Assembly (NCBI RefSeq): GCF_027889715.1
Contig: NZ_JAPJZH010000011.1
Coordinates: forward strand, 62,001-126,000
From: Allohoeflea poritis
GTDB lineage: Bacteria; Pseudomonadota; Alphaproteobacteria; Rhizobiales; Rhizobiaceae
Length of the DNA stretch: 64,000 nucleotides
Direction: 5' to 3'
Shown here: positions 25,458-34,186 of the stretch, piece by piece
Position numbering within the stretch: the stretch's first letter is position 1
Layout: each line of letters opens with the position of its first letter
Made by a program: the position numbers and the translations under genes
Notes under the pieces: generated by a model
Databases searched by the model: none
Told to the model about the DNA's origin: nothing
Seen by the model: the letters and a program-made list of their open reading frames with translations, nothing else

Positions 25458-27128
25458 ATGTACCGTTACGACGAGTTCGACCACGATTTCGTGCGCCAGC
25501 GGGTCGCCCAGTACAGCGACCAGGTCGAGCGCCGCCTGTCCGGCGAGATCGACGAGACCGCGTTCAAGCCGCTGCGTCTGATGAACGGCGTCTATCTGCA
25601 GCTTCACGCCTATATGCTGCGGGTGGCGATCCCCTACGGTACGCTCAACAGCCGCCAGATGCGCCGCCTCGCCCGCATCGCCCGCGACTACGACAAGGGC
25701 TACGGCCACTTCACCACCCGTCAGAACATCCAGTACAACTGGCCCAAGCTCTCCGACACCCCGGCGATCCTAGAGGAGCTTGCCGAAGTCGAGATGCACG
25801 CCATCCAGACATCCGGCAACTGCATCCGTAATGTCTCGGCCGACCATTTCGCCGGCGCTGCCGCCGATGAGGTCGCCGACCCGCGCCCCTATGCCGAAAT
25901 CCTGCGTCAGTGGTCGTCCAACCACCCGGAATATTCGTTCCTGCCGCGCAAGTTCAAGATCGCCGTCACCGGCGCCGAGCGCGACCGCGCGGCCATCCAG
26001 GTCCACGATATCGGTCTGCACCTGAAGCGCAACGAGGCCGGGGCGCTGGGCTTTGCCGTTTATGTGGGCGGCGGCCAGGGCCGTACGCCGGTCATCGCCA
26101 AGAAGATCCGCGATTTCCTGCCGGAAGCCGACCTTCTGTCCTACACGACGGCGATCATGCGCGTGTACAACCTCAACGGCCGGCGCGACAACAAGTACAA
26201 GGCGCGCATCAAGATCCTGGTCAACGAGACCGGCGAGGAAGAATTCACCCGCCAGGTCGAGGCCGAGTGGCAAAAACTCAAGGAAACCGAGCTGAAGCTG
26301 CCGCAGGACGATCTCCAGGCGATCGCCGACTATTTCGCGCCGCCCAGCCTGCAGGACCGCCCGGAAGGCTGGGGCCTGCTGGCAGCGGCAAAGAAGGCCG
26401 ATGCCGGTTTCGCTGCCTGGGTGCATCAGAATGTGACACCGCACCGCCACCCGGACTACGGCGTCGTGACGATTTCGCTGAAACCGATCGGCGGCATTCC
26501 GGGCGACGCCAACGATACCCAGATGGAAGTTGTCGCCGACCTTGCCGAGAAGTTCGGTCATGACGAGATCCGCGTCTCGCACGAGCAGAACCTCGTCCTG
26601 CCGCATGTCGCATTCGCCGATCTGGAACATGTGTACAAGGCACTGCTCGAGGTGGAACTGGCAACGGCCAATGCAGGCCTCGTCACAGACATCATTGCCT
26701 GCCCCGGGCTCGACTATTGCGCTCTCGCCAATGCCCGTTCGATCCCCGTTGCCCAGGAAATTTCCGAGCGCTTCGCCTCGCTGGAGCGCCAGCAGGAAAT
26801 CGGTGAGCTGAAGATCAAGATATCCGGCTGCATCAACGCCTGCGGCCACCACCATGTCGGCCATATCGGAATTCTGGGCGTCGAGAAGAAGGGCGCGGAG
26901 CTCTATCAGATCACCCTCGGCGGCTCGGGCGACGAAAACACTTCGATCGGCCAGATCATCGGCCGCGGCTTCGAGCCCGAGAAGATCACAGACGCGGTGG
27001 AGACCATCGTCGAGACCTATCTCGGCCTGCGTGAGAACGCCGATGAGACATTCCTTGAGGCCTATCGGCGCGTGGGTCCGGCACCCTTCAAGGAAGCGCT
27101 TTACGGCGAAACGTCCAAAGCCGCGTGA
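25458..27128 (+). CDS. cysI: Ferredoxin-type sulfite (nitrite/sulfite) reductase haemoprotein
   Basis: A 556-residue siroheme and [4Fe-4S] reductase that carries out the six-electron reduction of sulfite to sulfide. The cluster and siroheme cysteines are in CPGLDYC and SGCINACGHHHVGHIG near residues 415 and 455. N-terminal RQNIQYNW and the SGNCIRNVSADHF stretch are substrate-side motifs. With cysG upstream and the cysHDN genes 3 kb away, the assimilatory sulfite role is far more likely than nitrite reduction. GGAGCA precedes the ATG. Confidence 0.93.
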   Translation: MYRYDEFDHDFVRQRVAQYSDQVERRLSGEIDETAFKPLRLMNGVYLQLHAYMLRVAIPYGTLNSRQMRRLARIARDYDKGYGHFTTRQNIQYNWPKLSDTPAILEELAEVEMHAIQTSGNCIRNVSADHFAGAAADEVADPRPYAEILRQWSSNHPEYSFLPRKFKIAVTGAERDRAAIQVHDIGLHLKRNEAGALGFAVYVGGGQGRTPVIAKKIRDFLPEADLLSYTTAIMRVYNLNGRRDNKYKARIKILVNETGEEEFTRQVEAEWQKLKETELKLPQDDLQAIADYFAPPSLQDRPEGWGLLAAAKKADAGFAAWVHQNVTPHRHPDYGVVTISLKPIGGIPGDANDTQMEVVADLAEKFGHDEIRVSHEQNLVLPHVAFADLEHVYKALLEVELATANAGLVTDIIACPGLDYCALANARSIPVAQEISERFASLERQQEIGELKIKISGCINACGHHHVGHIGILGVEKKGAELYQITLGGSGDENTSIGQIIGRGFEPEKITDAVETIVETYLGLRENADETFLEAYRRVGPAPFKEALYGETSKAA

Positions 27129-27142
27129 TTGAGGAACCTGTC

Positions 27143-27673
27143 ATGAGTGAGACCAGATTGTGGAAATCCGACGGCTTTGCTTCCGATGATGCCTGGCGCA
27201 TCGCCGGCGAAGAGGAAGCCATTGATGCGATCGGCGCCAATGCCCGCCTGCTGGTGACGCTGCAGCGCTACCTCGATCTTCCGGACGAACAGCGCCAGCC
27301 GGAAAATGTCGGCGTGATCGTCGGCCCGGCCGATGATGTGCGCGCGCTTGAACCGTATCTGGGCAAGCTCGCTCTGATTGCGGTCACCTTCCCCGCCTTC
27401 AGCGACGGACGTGCCTATTCGCAGGCTTCGCTGCTGCGCTCGCGCCTCGGCTATTCCGGAGAGTTGCGCGCAACGGGCGACGTGCTGATCGACCAGATCC
27501 CGCTCATGCAGCGCTGCGGCATCGACAGTTTCTCCGTCTCGAATGCGACTGCCATCAAGCGCCTCACCGAGGGCCGGCTGCCGGCGATCGACAGCTACTA
27601 TCAGCCGGCCGCCGTTCCGGCGCGCGCCTCGGGCTCCTATTCCTGGCGCCATGTCGGGGCAGCGCCCGGCTGA
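27143..27673 (+). CDS. DUF934 family protein
   Basis: A 176-residue DUF934 protein, regularly the last gene of the cysG-cysI operon in Proteobacteria and described as an oxidoreductase probably involved in sulfite reduction. Characteristic segments are ALIAVTFPAFSDGRAYSQASLLR and GYSGELRATGDVLIDQI. No cofactor-binding motif is evident. The ATG at 27143 follows 14 bases after cysI; the in-frame start at 27125 overlaps the cysI stop. Confidence 0.88.
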   Translation: MSETRLWKSDGFASDDAWRIAGEEEAIDAIGANARLLVTLQRYLDLPDEQRQPENVGVIVGPADDVRALEPYLGKLALIAVTFPAFSDGRAYSQASLLRSRLGYSGELRATGDVLIDQIPLMQRCGIDSFSVSNATAIKRLTEGRLPAIDSYYQPAAVPARASGSYSWRHVGAAPG

Positions 27674-27677
27674 CACA

Positions 27678-28508
27678 CTACTTCTTCCTGAGGACTCCCA
27701 GGGCTGGCCGCCGGTTTTCCGGCGGTCTTTTTTTTGGCAGCCGCTTCACAATGCTCCGCCGCCACCGCTCCAGCAAGGAAGGCTTGAAAGGCGGTCGATA
27801 GATTCCTTGCGAGAGCATCAGTTTCTCATGCGCGACGGCGATTGCCTGAGCGTGTTCCCGGGTCTCGATACGGAAACCGGCACCGTATTCCAGCTCTCCG
27901 AACCGCAGGCTGTTGGTGCCGTCGATGCCGATATGTTGTGCCCTGCTCTGCCGTGCCACAAGAAGCGCGATACCCTTCTCAAAGGCAAGATCGCAAACCC
28001 GCCAGTCCCAGCAATGCGGGCCGTCCAAACCCTCCAGCATGTCTTTCAAAACGGATGCATCCCACACGGTCGCCGCCCCGCCGACGGAGTTCTTGCGCAC
28101 CAGTTCGCCGTCAACGATCTCCGCCTCGCCATGCAGAACGGAGTTATACAGGCTCAGTACCCCGTCGGTGCGACCGAAGTTGCGTTCCGCAAAGGACAAG
28201 GCATCACTGGAGACGATCATGTCGCTGTCGAGCAGGAACACGCGCCGCGCATTGTTCCACAGGCAGGTCTGGAGCAGCGAAACCGTGTTGCCGTCGCAGC
28301 CGAGGTTTGTGTCATTGCGCAAAACAGTGACCGCGAACGGCACATGGCGCACCACATCCGCAATATCGTAATCGGTACTGCAGTCGTCACCAATGACAAC
28401 CGGCCAGTCTTCCAGCCGGTCAGCCGTTGCAAGGCAAGCCAGGCAGGCCTCGAGCTCGGTCCGGCGGTTGAAGGTCGGAATTGCGATGATGTTGCCCGTT
28501 TCCGACAT
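27678..28508 (-). CDS. Family 2 glycosyltransferase (GT-A fold)
   Basis: A 276-residue GT2 protein. The nucleotide-sugar site is shown by IAIPTFNRRTELEACL, VIGDDCSTD and the DxD-like LLDSDM near residue 95. HCWDWRVCDLA further on is a typical acceptor-side acidic segment. No membrane helix is present. The product (cell-surface polysaccharide or lipid) cannot be told from its isolated context. The start at 28508 has GGGAGGAAA upstream. The C-terminal tail (about 20 residues rich in K, R and P) is encoded by DNA that doubles as the cys operon terminator. Confidence 0.87.
   Translation of the reverse strand: MSETGNIIAIPTFNRRTELEACLACLATADRLEDWPVVIGDDCSTDYDIADVVRHVPFAVTVLRNDTNLGCDGNTVSLLQTCLWNNARRVFLLDSDMIVSSDALSFAERNFGRTDGVLSLYNSVLHGEAEIVDGELVRKNSVGGAATVWDASVLKDMLEGLDGPHCWDWRVCDLAFEKGIALLVARQSRAQHIGIDGTNSLRFGELEYGAGFRIETREHAQAIAVAHEKLMLSQGIYRPPFKPSLLERWRRSIVKRLPKKRPPENRRPALGVLRKK
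27708..27735 (+). terminator. Rho-independent terminator of the cysG-cysI operon
   Basis: CCGCCGG-TTTT-CCGGCGG is followed by TCTTTTTTTT. It lies 34 bases after the DUF934 stop and inside the 3' coding end of the convergent glycosyltransferase gene, where it contributes part of that protein's basic lysine/proline-rich tail. Confidence 0.92.
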
Positions 28509-28539
28509 GGCGCTTTCCTCCCGGACGCCGCCCTGCAAA

Positions 28540-29346
28540 TCAGCCCTTTCTCTGGATTTCCACCTGATGTGGATAGGGGATCGAGATACCTTCCTTGTCG
28601 AAGGCTTCCTTGACCGTCTTTGTCATGGCGAATTTCAGATCCCAGTAATCGGCGGCGGCGCACCAAAGACGTGTGGTGATATCGACGGATGAATCGCCGA
28701 GATTGACCACCCGCACCCAGGGTTCGGGATCCTTGTGAACGCGTTCGTCCGCACCGGCGCATTTCAGGATGATATCCATCGCGTTGTCAGCGTCGTCGCC
28801 ATAATCGATGCCGAAGGTGAGATCCACGCGGCGTGTGTCGTGAGCCGAGTAGTTGGTGATGATCGAGCCCCAGACCTTGCCGTTCGGAACCACGATCTGG
28901 ACATTGTCCGGCGTGACCAGTTCGGTAACGAACAGGTTGAGGTTCCTGACCGTCCCGGCGGTCCCGGCAATGTCCACATATTGCCCGAGCTTGAAGGGCC
29001 GGAAGATGACGATCATGACGCCGGCGGCGATATCCTGAAGCGTTCCCTGCAGCGCCAGCCCAATCGCAAGCGTGGCGGCGCCGAGCACAGCGACAAGGCT
29101 TGTCGCCTGGAAGCCGAAGACCTGAAGAACCGCGATGACAACGACGGCAAGGATCAGCCATTTGGCGATCGAAGCGAAAAAGACGCCGAGCGTGTCGTCG
29201 AGATTGGGATCGGCAAGCACCTTCTTGCGGATCATCCGCGAAACCCAGCCGGCGGCCATGTAACCGATGACCAGGAAAAGCAGCGCCTTTATGGCACCGT
29301 AGAGCAGCGGCCCGAGTGCGCCCATCTGCGAGAAGAATTCTTCCAT
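28540..29346 (-). CDS. mscS: Small-conductance mechanosensitive channel, MscS family
   Basis: A 268-residue inner-membrane channel with three N-terminal helices. Pore helix TM3 reads LGAATLAIGLALQGTLQDIAAG, with the glycine/alanine packing of MscS. The beta domain follows (FRPFKLGQYVDIAG, PNGKVWGSIITNYS). It opens under membrane tension to release solutes on osmotic downshift. The length is close to that of E. coli MscS. It lies 31 bases upstream of the glycosyltransferase and may share its transcript. Confidence 0.94.
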   Translation of the reverse strand: MEEFFSQMGALGPLLYGAIKALLFLVIGYMAAGWVSRMIRKKVLADPNLDDTLGVFFASIAKWLILAVVVIAVLQVFGFQATSLVAVLGAATLAIGLALQGTLQDIAAGVMIVIFRPFKLGQYVDIAGTAGTVRNLNLFVTELVTPDNVQIVVPNGKVWGSIITNYSAHDTRRVDLTFGIDYGDDADNAMDIILKCAGADERVHKDPEPWVRVVNLGDSSVDITTRLWCAAADYWDLKFAMTKTVKEAFDKEGISIPYPHQVEIQRKG

Positions 29347-29461
29347 CGATTGTTCCCCGACAAGTCAAACCGGTGCGGATGCTAGCGCGCTATTCGGGAG
29401 AACGACAGATCAAATTTCCCAAGCGTCCACTCTTATTGGATTGCCGCGCCGTGCAAACCTC

Positions 29462-30241
29462 TCATCCGAGCATCTTTCGCGCCGAACGCCGGTAGGTTCG
29501 GCCGACTGGCAGTTCCAACCCGTTGCGCAAGACAACGACCGGCGCTCCCTTGCGGTACCGGTAAGCGCGAACGGCGCCGCGAGCCACCCACCATGAGCGG
29601 TGGATACGCACTCCGAAGTCGCCGAGTGCGTTCGCGGCATCCTCCATTCCTGCACGGATCAATGTTTCGCCGCGATCGGTTACGGCCCTGACATAGTGAT
29701 CCTGCGCCTGGAGCAAGATCAGATTGCGCCCGAGATGGGCCGGCAGTTGATCGAGCCAGGCCGGTTCCGCCGGCTCCGGGACAGAATGAACCGGTGTCAC
29801 CTCGCGTGCCGCAAGCGCCTCTGAAAATGCGGCAACGCCAACTGCGATGACCGCGACATAGGGAAAAAGGCGCAGCACATCCGCCCAGAAGGACGCTGCG
29901 AATATCGTCGCATGAAGACCCGCCAGAAAGGCCGTCACTGGCACGCTCGCCGCCACGGCGCCGATCCCGATGCTCGCGGGCGAACCCAGCCCGCGATCCT
30001 CCGCCCATGTTGCGACCGCGAAGGAGACCAGATGACCGAGCCAGAAGGTCAATGAGACAACGACCAGCCAATAGCCGATGCGCGCCAGCGGCGGCAGCGT
30101 GTCGTAGGTGCCGAACGGTCCTGTCAGGCCGATCACGAAACCGGCGCCCAGAAGGCCCGTCCAGAACCGTCCGCGTCCGGCGACAGTGCGGGCCTCAGCG
30201 ATGGTCTCCCTCAAGACAGTGTCGTTCACGACCTTTCCCAT
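29462..30241 (-). CDS. Membrane-anchored LytTR transcriptional regulator
   Basis: A 259-residue protein with four hydrophobic helices in the first 145 residues and a C-terminal LytTR DNA-binding domain (LILLQAQDHYVRAVTDRG, then VRIHRSWWVARGAVRAYRY). No receiver domain is present, so it is a one-component membrane-bound regulator. It is divergent from the SMR transporter gene with 154 bases between, so it may control that gene or itself. The signal sensed is unknown. Confidence 0.88.
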   Translation of the reverse strand: MGKVVNDTVLRETIAEARTVAGRGRFWTGLLGAGFVIGLTGPFGTYDTLPPLARIGYWLVVVSLTFWLGHLVSFAVATWAEDRGLGSPASIGIGAVAASVPVTAFLAGLHATIFAASFWADVLRLFPYVAVIAVGVAAFSEALAAREVTPVHSVPEPAEPAWLDQLPAHLGRNLILLQAQDHYVRAVTDRGETLIRAGMEDAANALGDFGVRIHRSWWVARGAVRAYRYRKGAPVVVLRNGLELPVGRTYRRSARKMLG

Positions 30242-30395
30242 GTCATTGGCGCCAAACCGGTTTCTCCCGCTGCAGTGGGACGATAGACACCGGCAAAAGC
30301 GGGGCGCCGATCAGGCGCATCCCGTTTGGTTTCACACAGTTCCGCATCGGATGCCACCGATGCCGCACCCGAATACAATCGTCAAGGAGGCCGCT

Positions 30396-30731
30396 GTGCC
30401 GACACATTACCTTTACCTCCTCGCTTCCGTCATCGCCGAAGCCATAGGGTATTCCGCGCTCAACGCGAGCGCGCAATTCACCAGGCTCTGGCCCTCGGTT
30501 CTGGTGATCGTGGGGCTTGGAGGTTCGTTCTACTTCCTGACGCTGGCGCTGAAATACATGCCCCTCGGCATTACCTACGCGCTCGCGTCGGGCCTAGGCA
30601 TCATTGTTGTCGCGCTGGCGGGCATCTTTGTATTCGGGCAGCGCCTGGATCTGGCCGCAGTCGTCGGACTTGCGCTGATCATGGCCGGCATGGTCGTGAT
30701 CAACGCGCTGTCCGATTTCGCAGTGCACTAG
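30396..30731 (+). CDS. Small multidrug resistance (SMR) family transporter
   Basis: A 111-residue four-helix inner-membrane protein of the EmrE/SugE group. The helix-1 glutamate (SVIAEAIGYSALNAS), FTRLWPS, and YALASGLGIIVVALAG in helix 3 all fit the family. The start is GTG at 30396 with an ideal AAGGAGG site; the longer ATG frame upstream has no ribosome site. Proton-driven export of cationic compounds or guanidinium is the family function; the sequence does not say which. Confidence 0.88.
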   Translation: MPTHYLYLLASVIAEAIGYSALNASAQFTRLWPSVLVIVGLGGSFYFLTLALKYMPLGITYALASGLGIIVVALAGIFVFGQRLDLAAVVGLALIMAGMVVINALSDFAVH

Positions 30732-30751
30732 GAGGCGTTAGCGCCTGGTGC

Positions 30752-32227
30752 TCAATCGACGTCCTTCAGCACCGCCGCGGCCCGCGTGCCGCTCACCCGG
30801 CGGATCTCGACATGATCGCGCAATTCGGCGAAAGCCTCGCTTGCCATCAGACGGTCAGCAAGGTGCTCGGGCAGAGACAGGAGCACATGGTCGCGCTCAC
30901 CGCCGGCATCGATGCCATCGACCCGCGTGGTGCGCTCGACAATCATGCCGCCGGCGACCGTGTTGTTGGTGTCCGGATCGATCAGGATGAAGGCGCCGGT
31001 GTTGCGGTTCGTCTCATAGGGATCGAACATGGCGGCTTCGTCGAAATCGAGATGGACCGTGCCGATGGCGTTGAGCGGCAGGCTCTCGGCCCCTTCCCAC
31101 TGGCCGCTCTTCAGGTCGAGGCGCGTCTTCGGCATGACACGCACCCGCTGGCGGCGGCTTGAGGATTTCAGCCAGTAGCGCTTGCCGGCGGTGATCGCAT
31201 CCGCCGACAGCGCAACGAGTTTGGCCTCGAAGGCGCGGCCCAGCGCCGGCGCCGCATCGATGGAAGCGATCATGTCGCCGCGCGCCACATCGACATGACG
31301 GTCGAGCACCAGCGTGATGGCGTCGCCCGCGACGGCGGCGTTGCGAACGAGGTCAAAGGTAACGATCTGCTTGACATTGGCGACCGTGCCGGCGGGCAGC
31401 ACGACGACGCTGTCGCCCGGCTTGACCGAACCGCCCGCGACCGTTCCCTGGTAGCCGCGGAAGCTTTCGTCCGGGCGGCTGACGCGCTGCACGGGAAGGC
31501 GGAAACCGACGGTCTGCGCGGTGCGCTGTGTCGCCAGCTCCAGCACCTCGACGAGCGGCGGGCCTGAATACCAGGGCATCGACGCGGACCCCGGATGAAC
31601 GACATTTTCGCCCAGCAGCGCCGACATCGGGATCGCCGTCACATCGGTCACGCCAACCGACAGGGCGAACTGGCGGAATTCGCCGGAGATCCGGTTGAAC
31701 ACGGCCTCGTCATAGGCGATCAGGTCGATCTTGTTGACGGCGAGCACGAACTGCCGGATGCCCATCAGCGTTGCGATGGTGGCATGGCGGCGTGTCTGTT
31801 CGAGAATGCCGGCCCGCGCATCGACGAGAAGCACGGCAAGATCGGCGGTCGAGGCGCCCGTCGCCATGTTGCGTGTATATTGCTCGTGTCCCGGCGTGTC
31901 GGCGACGATGAAGGAACGCCGGTCGGTGGAAAAATAGCGATAGGCGACATCGATGGTGATGCCCTGCTCGCGCTCCGCCTGCAGCCCGTCGAGAAGCAGT
32001 GCGAAATCCGGCAGGCCGAGATCGTTCTGCTGGTGGCGGTTGTCCCGCTCCAGCGCGTCGGCCTGGTCTTCCTTGACCGCCTTGGTGTCCCAGAGCAGCC
32101 GCCCGATCAGCGTCGACTTTCCGTCATCGACGCTGCCGCAGGTGATCAGCCGCAAGGGACGCGCATTGCGCGTTGCGGGCTCCGGTGCGAGCGCGGTCTG
32201 TGCCGTGGCTTCGATATTGGCGGTCAT
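30752..32227 (-). CDS. cysN: Sulfate adenylyltransferase subunit 1 (GTPase)
   Basis: A 491-residue EF-Tu-like GTPase. G1 is GSVDDGKSTLIGRLL, G3 is DTPGHEQYTRN and G4 is NKIDL. With CysD it forms ATP sulfurylase, where GTP hydrolysis drives APS formation from sulfate and ATP. The length shows that no APS kinase (CysC) domain is fused, unlike NodQ/CysNC proteins. It overlaps the cysD stop by one base. The order is cysH-cysD-cysN on the minus strand. Confidence 0.95.
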   Translation of the reverse strand: MTANIEATAQTALAPEPATRNARPLRLITCGSVDDGKSTLIGRLLWDTKAVKEDQADALERDNRHQQNDLGLPDFALLLDGLQAEREQGITIDVAYRYFSTDRRSFIVADTPGHEQYTRNMATGASTADLAVLLVDARAGILEQTRRHATIATLMGIRQFVLAVNKIDLIAYDEAVFNRISGEFRQFALSVGVTDVTAIPMSALLGENVVHPGSASMPWYSGPPLVEVLELATQRTAQTVGFRLPVQRVSRPDESFRGYQGTVAGGSVKPGDSVVVLPAGTVANVKQIVTFDLVRNAAVAGDAITLVLDRHVDVARGDMIASIDAAPALGRAFEAKLVALSADAITAGKRYWLKSSSRRQRVRVMPKTRLDLKSGQWEGAESLPLNAIGTVHLDFDEAAMFDPYETNRNTGAFILIDPDTNNTVAGGMIVERTTRVDGIDAGGERDHVLLSLPEHLADRLMASEAFAELRDHVEIRRVSGTRAAAVLKDVD

Positions 32228-33144
32228 CAGAAATAGCCCTCGCGTTTTTTCTTTTCCATGGATCCGGCTTCGTCGCGGTCGATGGCGCGGCCCTGCCGCT
32301 CCGATACGGTCGCCGTCTCAAGCTCGCCGATAATGTCGTCGAGCGTCGTTGCATTCGAGCGGATGGCGCCGGTCAGCGGGAAGCAGCCGAGCGTGCGGAA
32401 GCGGATGGTCTCCCGGCGCTTGACCTCGCCGGGAAGCAGTTCCAGCCGTGCGTCCTCGGCCATCACGAGCATGCCGTCGCGCTCGACCACCGGTCGTTCG
32501 GCCGCGAAATAGAGCGGCACGATCGGGATATTCTCAGCCTGGATGTAGCGCCAGATATCGACCTCGGTCCAGTTGGAGAGCGGAAAGGCGCGCACGCTCT
32601 CGCCCTTGCGGATCTGGCCGTTATAGATCGACCACAGTTCCGGGCGCTGGTTGCGCGGATCCCAGCGATGGTCGGGCGTGCGGAAGGAGTAGATGCGCTC
32701 CTTGGCGCGGGACGCCTCCTCGTCGCGCCGCGCACCGCCGAACGCCGCATCGTACTGGCCTGCATCGAGCGCCTGGCGCAACGCCTCGGTCTTCATGATG
32801 TTGGTGTAGACGGACGATCCGTGCGTAAAGGGCGTTACGCCCTCAAGCTTGCCGCGTGGATTGGTGTGCGTCACCAGATCAAGGTCGAACTCGGCCGCAA
32901 TCCGGTCGCGGAAGGCGATCATTTCCTTGAATTTCCAACCGGTGTCGATATGCAGCAGCGGAAACGGGATGCGGCCCGGGAAAAAGGCCTTGCGCGCCAG
33001 GTGCAGAAGCACCGACGAGTCCTTTCCAACCGAATAGAGCATGACAGGCCGCTCGAACTCCGCCGCGACTTCGCGGAAAATATGGATGGCCTCACTTTCG
33101 AGCGCCTTGAGATTGGGATCAAGGGGCGGCTTTGTCTCGGACAT
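32227..33144 (-). CDS. cysD: Sulfate adenylyltransferase subunit 2
   Basis: A 305-residue catalytic subunit of ATP sulfurylase, a PP-loop ATP pyrophosphatase with [16 protein letters not shown]. Other family segments are [31 protein letters not shown] and [18 protein letters not shown]. The start at 33144 (MSETKPPLD) fits the family; a longer frame to 33489 would run into cysH and is rejected. Translation is probably coupled to cysH, 17 bases upstream. Confidence 0.95.
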   Translation of the reverse strand: MSETKPPLDPNLKALESEAIHIFREVAAEFERPVMLYSVGKDSSVLLHLARKAFFPGRIPFPLLHIDTGWKFKEMIAFRDRIAAEFDLDLVTHTNPRGKLEGVTPFTHGSSVYTNIMKTEALRQALDAGQYDAAFGGARRDEEASRAKERIYSFRTPDHRWDPRNQRPELWSIYNGQIRKGESVRAFPLSNWTEVDIWRYIQAENIPIVPLYFAAERPVVERDGMLVMAEDARLELLPGEVKRRETIRFRTLGCFPLTGAIRSNATTLDDIIGELETATVSERQGRAIDRDEAGSMEKKKREGYF

Positions 33145-33161
33145 GGTTTTTCCCGTTATGG

Positions 33162-33905
33162 CTATGCGGTGATCTGTGATTGTTCGGCAACGCCCGCGAC
33201 ATGCAGGCCGCATTCGCGCTTTTGGTCGTTTTCCCACCACCAGCGGCCGGCGCGTTCGTCCTCGCCGGGCTTTATGGCGCGGGTGCACGGTTCGCAGCCG
33301 ATCGACGGATAGCCGCGCGCATGCAGCGGATTGACGGGGACACCCTCGGCCTCGACATAAGCCCGCACGGTTTCGATGTCCCAGTCGGCCAGCGGATTGG
33401 CCTTCAGCAGGTCGCGGTCCGCATCGAATTCGGCAAATGCCACTTCGGACCGGTTGGCTGACTGGCCGCGCCGCAGCCCGGTGATCCACAAATCGGCGTC
33501 TTCCAGCGCGCGCGCAAGCGGCTCCAGCTTGCGCACGCCGCAGCAGGCCTTCCGCGCCTCGATGCTCTCATAGAAGCCGTTCACGCCGTGACGCTGCACA
33601 TATTCAGCAAGCTTTTGCGCATCCGGCCGGAAACGTTCGATCGAAATCCCGTATTTCGCCTCCGTCTCTTCGATCAAGGAAACCGTCTCTTCAAAGAGGC
33701 GGCCGGTTTCCAAAGTGACGATGCGCACACTCGGCGCAGCGCTTGCGAGCGCCGCCGTCAGCACCTGGTCCTCGATACCGAGACTTGTTGTGAAAACGGC
33801 GTTTTTCCGCCCCTGCGCCAGAAACGCCAGCCTGTCGTCAAGCGACATCGTATCGAATTCAGCAGCAAGCGCCCGGTCCTGAACAATGGTCTGTCCGGAT
33901 AGCAT
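33162..33905 (-). CDS. cysH: Adenylylsulfate (APS/PAPS) reductase
   Basis: A 247-residue thioredoxin-dependent reductase that converts APS to sulfite. The paired cysteines of CCGVRK and of SIGCEPCT form the [4Fe-4S] site that marks the APS-using type, and the C-terminal KRECGLH holds the catalytic cysteine. Together with the lack of a CysC domain on CysN this points to direct APS reduction. The ATG at 33905 has CGGAG upstream. It heads the cysHDN operon. Confidence 0.94.
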   Translation of the reverse strand: MLSGQTIVQDRALAAEFDTMSLDDRLAFLAQGRKNAVFTTSLGIEDQVLTAALASAAPSVRIVTLETGRLFEETVSLIEETEAKYGISIERFRPDAQKLAEYVQRHGVNGFYESIEARKACCGVRKLEPLARALEDADLWITGLRRGQSANRSEVAFAEFDADRDLLKANPLADWDIETVRAYVEAEGVPVNPLHARGYPSIGCEPCTRAIKPGEDERAGRWWWENDQKRECGLHVAGVAEQSQITA

Positions 33906-33978
33906 CGATTCCACTCCGGTTGATCTTGGCACCAAGACTGAACCAGATTTGGCTCCATTTGAAACAACGAGGTTCTAT

Positions 33979-34170
33979 ATGCGTCCGCCTGCCGACAATG
34001 AATTGCCGCGGGATGACCGATCGGGCGAAAACTCATTTCGCGGCGCCAAAACCGCTACGCTTCCATGGCATGACACCGCACCTGTTCCCGGATCGGCCCG
34101 CTTGCGGCAACAGCCAGCGCAAAGTAACAATGTGAAAAAAGCGCGTTTATGCGGGTGCGCAGACGGATGA
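33979..34170 (+). CDS. Small ORF (63 codons) upstream of the PGM1-like ligase, doubtful
   Basis: An ATG-started frame with a GAGG ribosome-site-like sequence six bases upstream that ends 16 bases before the ligase gene. The product is polar, rich in proline and arginine, and ends in CGCADG. It is noted because PGM1-type ligases elsewhere act on a ribosomal peptide encoded next to them. No homology or strong codon bias supports it, and it also lies in the region that must hold the cysH promoter. It may simply be leader sequence. Confidence 0.28.
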   Translation: MRPPADNELPRDDRSGENSFRGAKTATLPWHDTAPVPGSARLRQQPAQSNNVKKARLCGCADG

Positions 34171-34186
34171 GACAACTGGGGAAGGC

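Noticed and set aside
33144..33489. 115-residue N-terminal extension of CysD
   Set aside because: Arginine-rich translation antisense-like in character and lying within cysH; the family start MSETKP fits at 33144.
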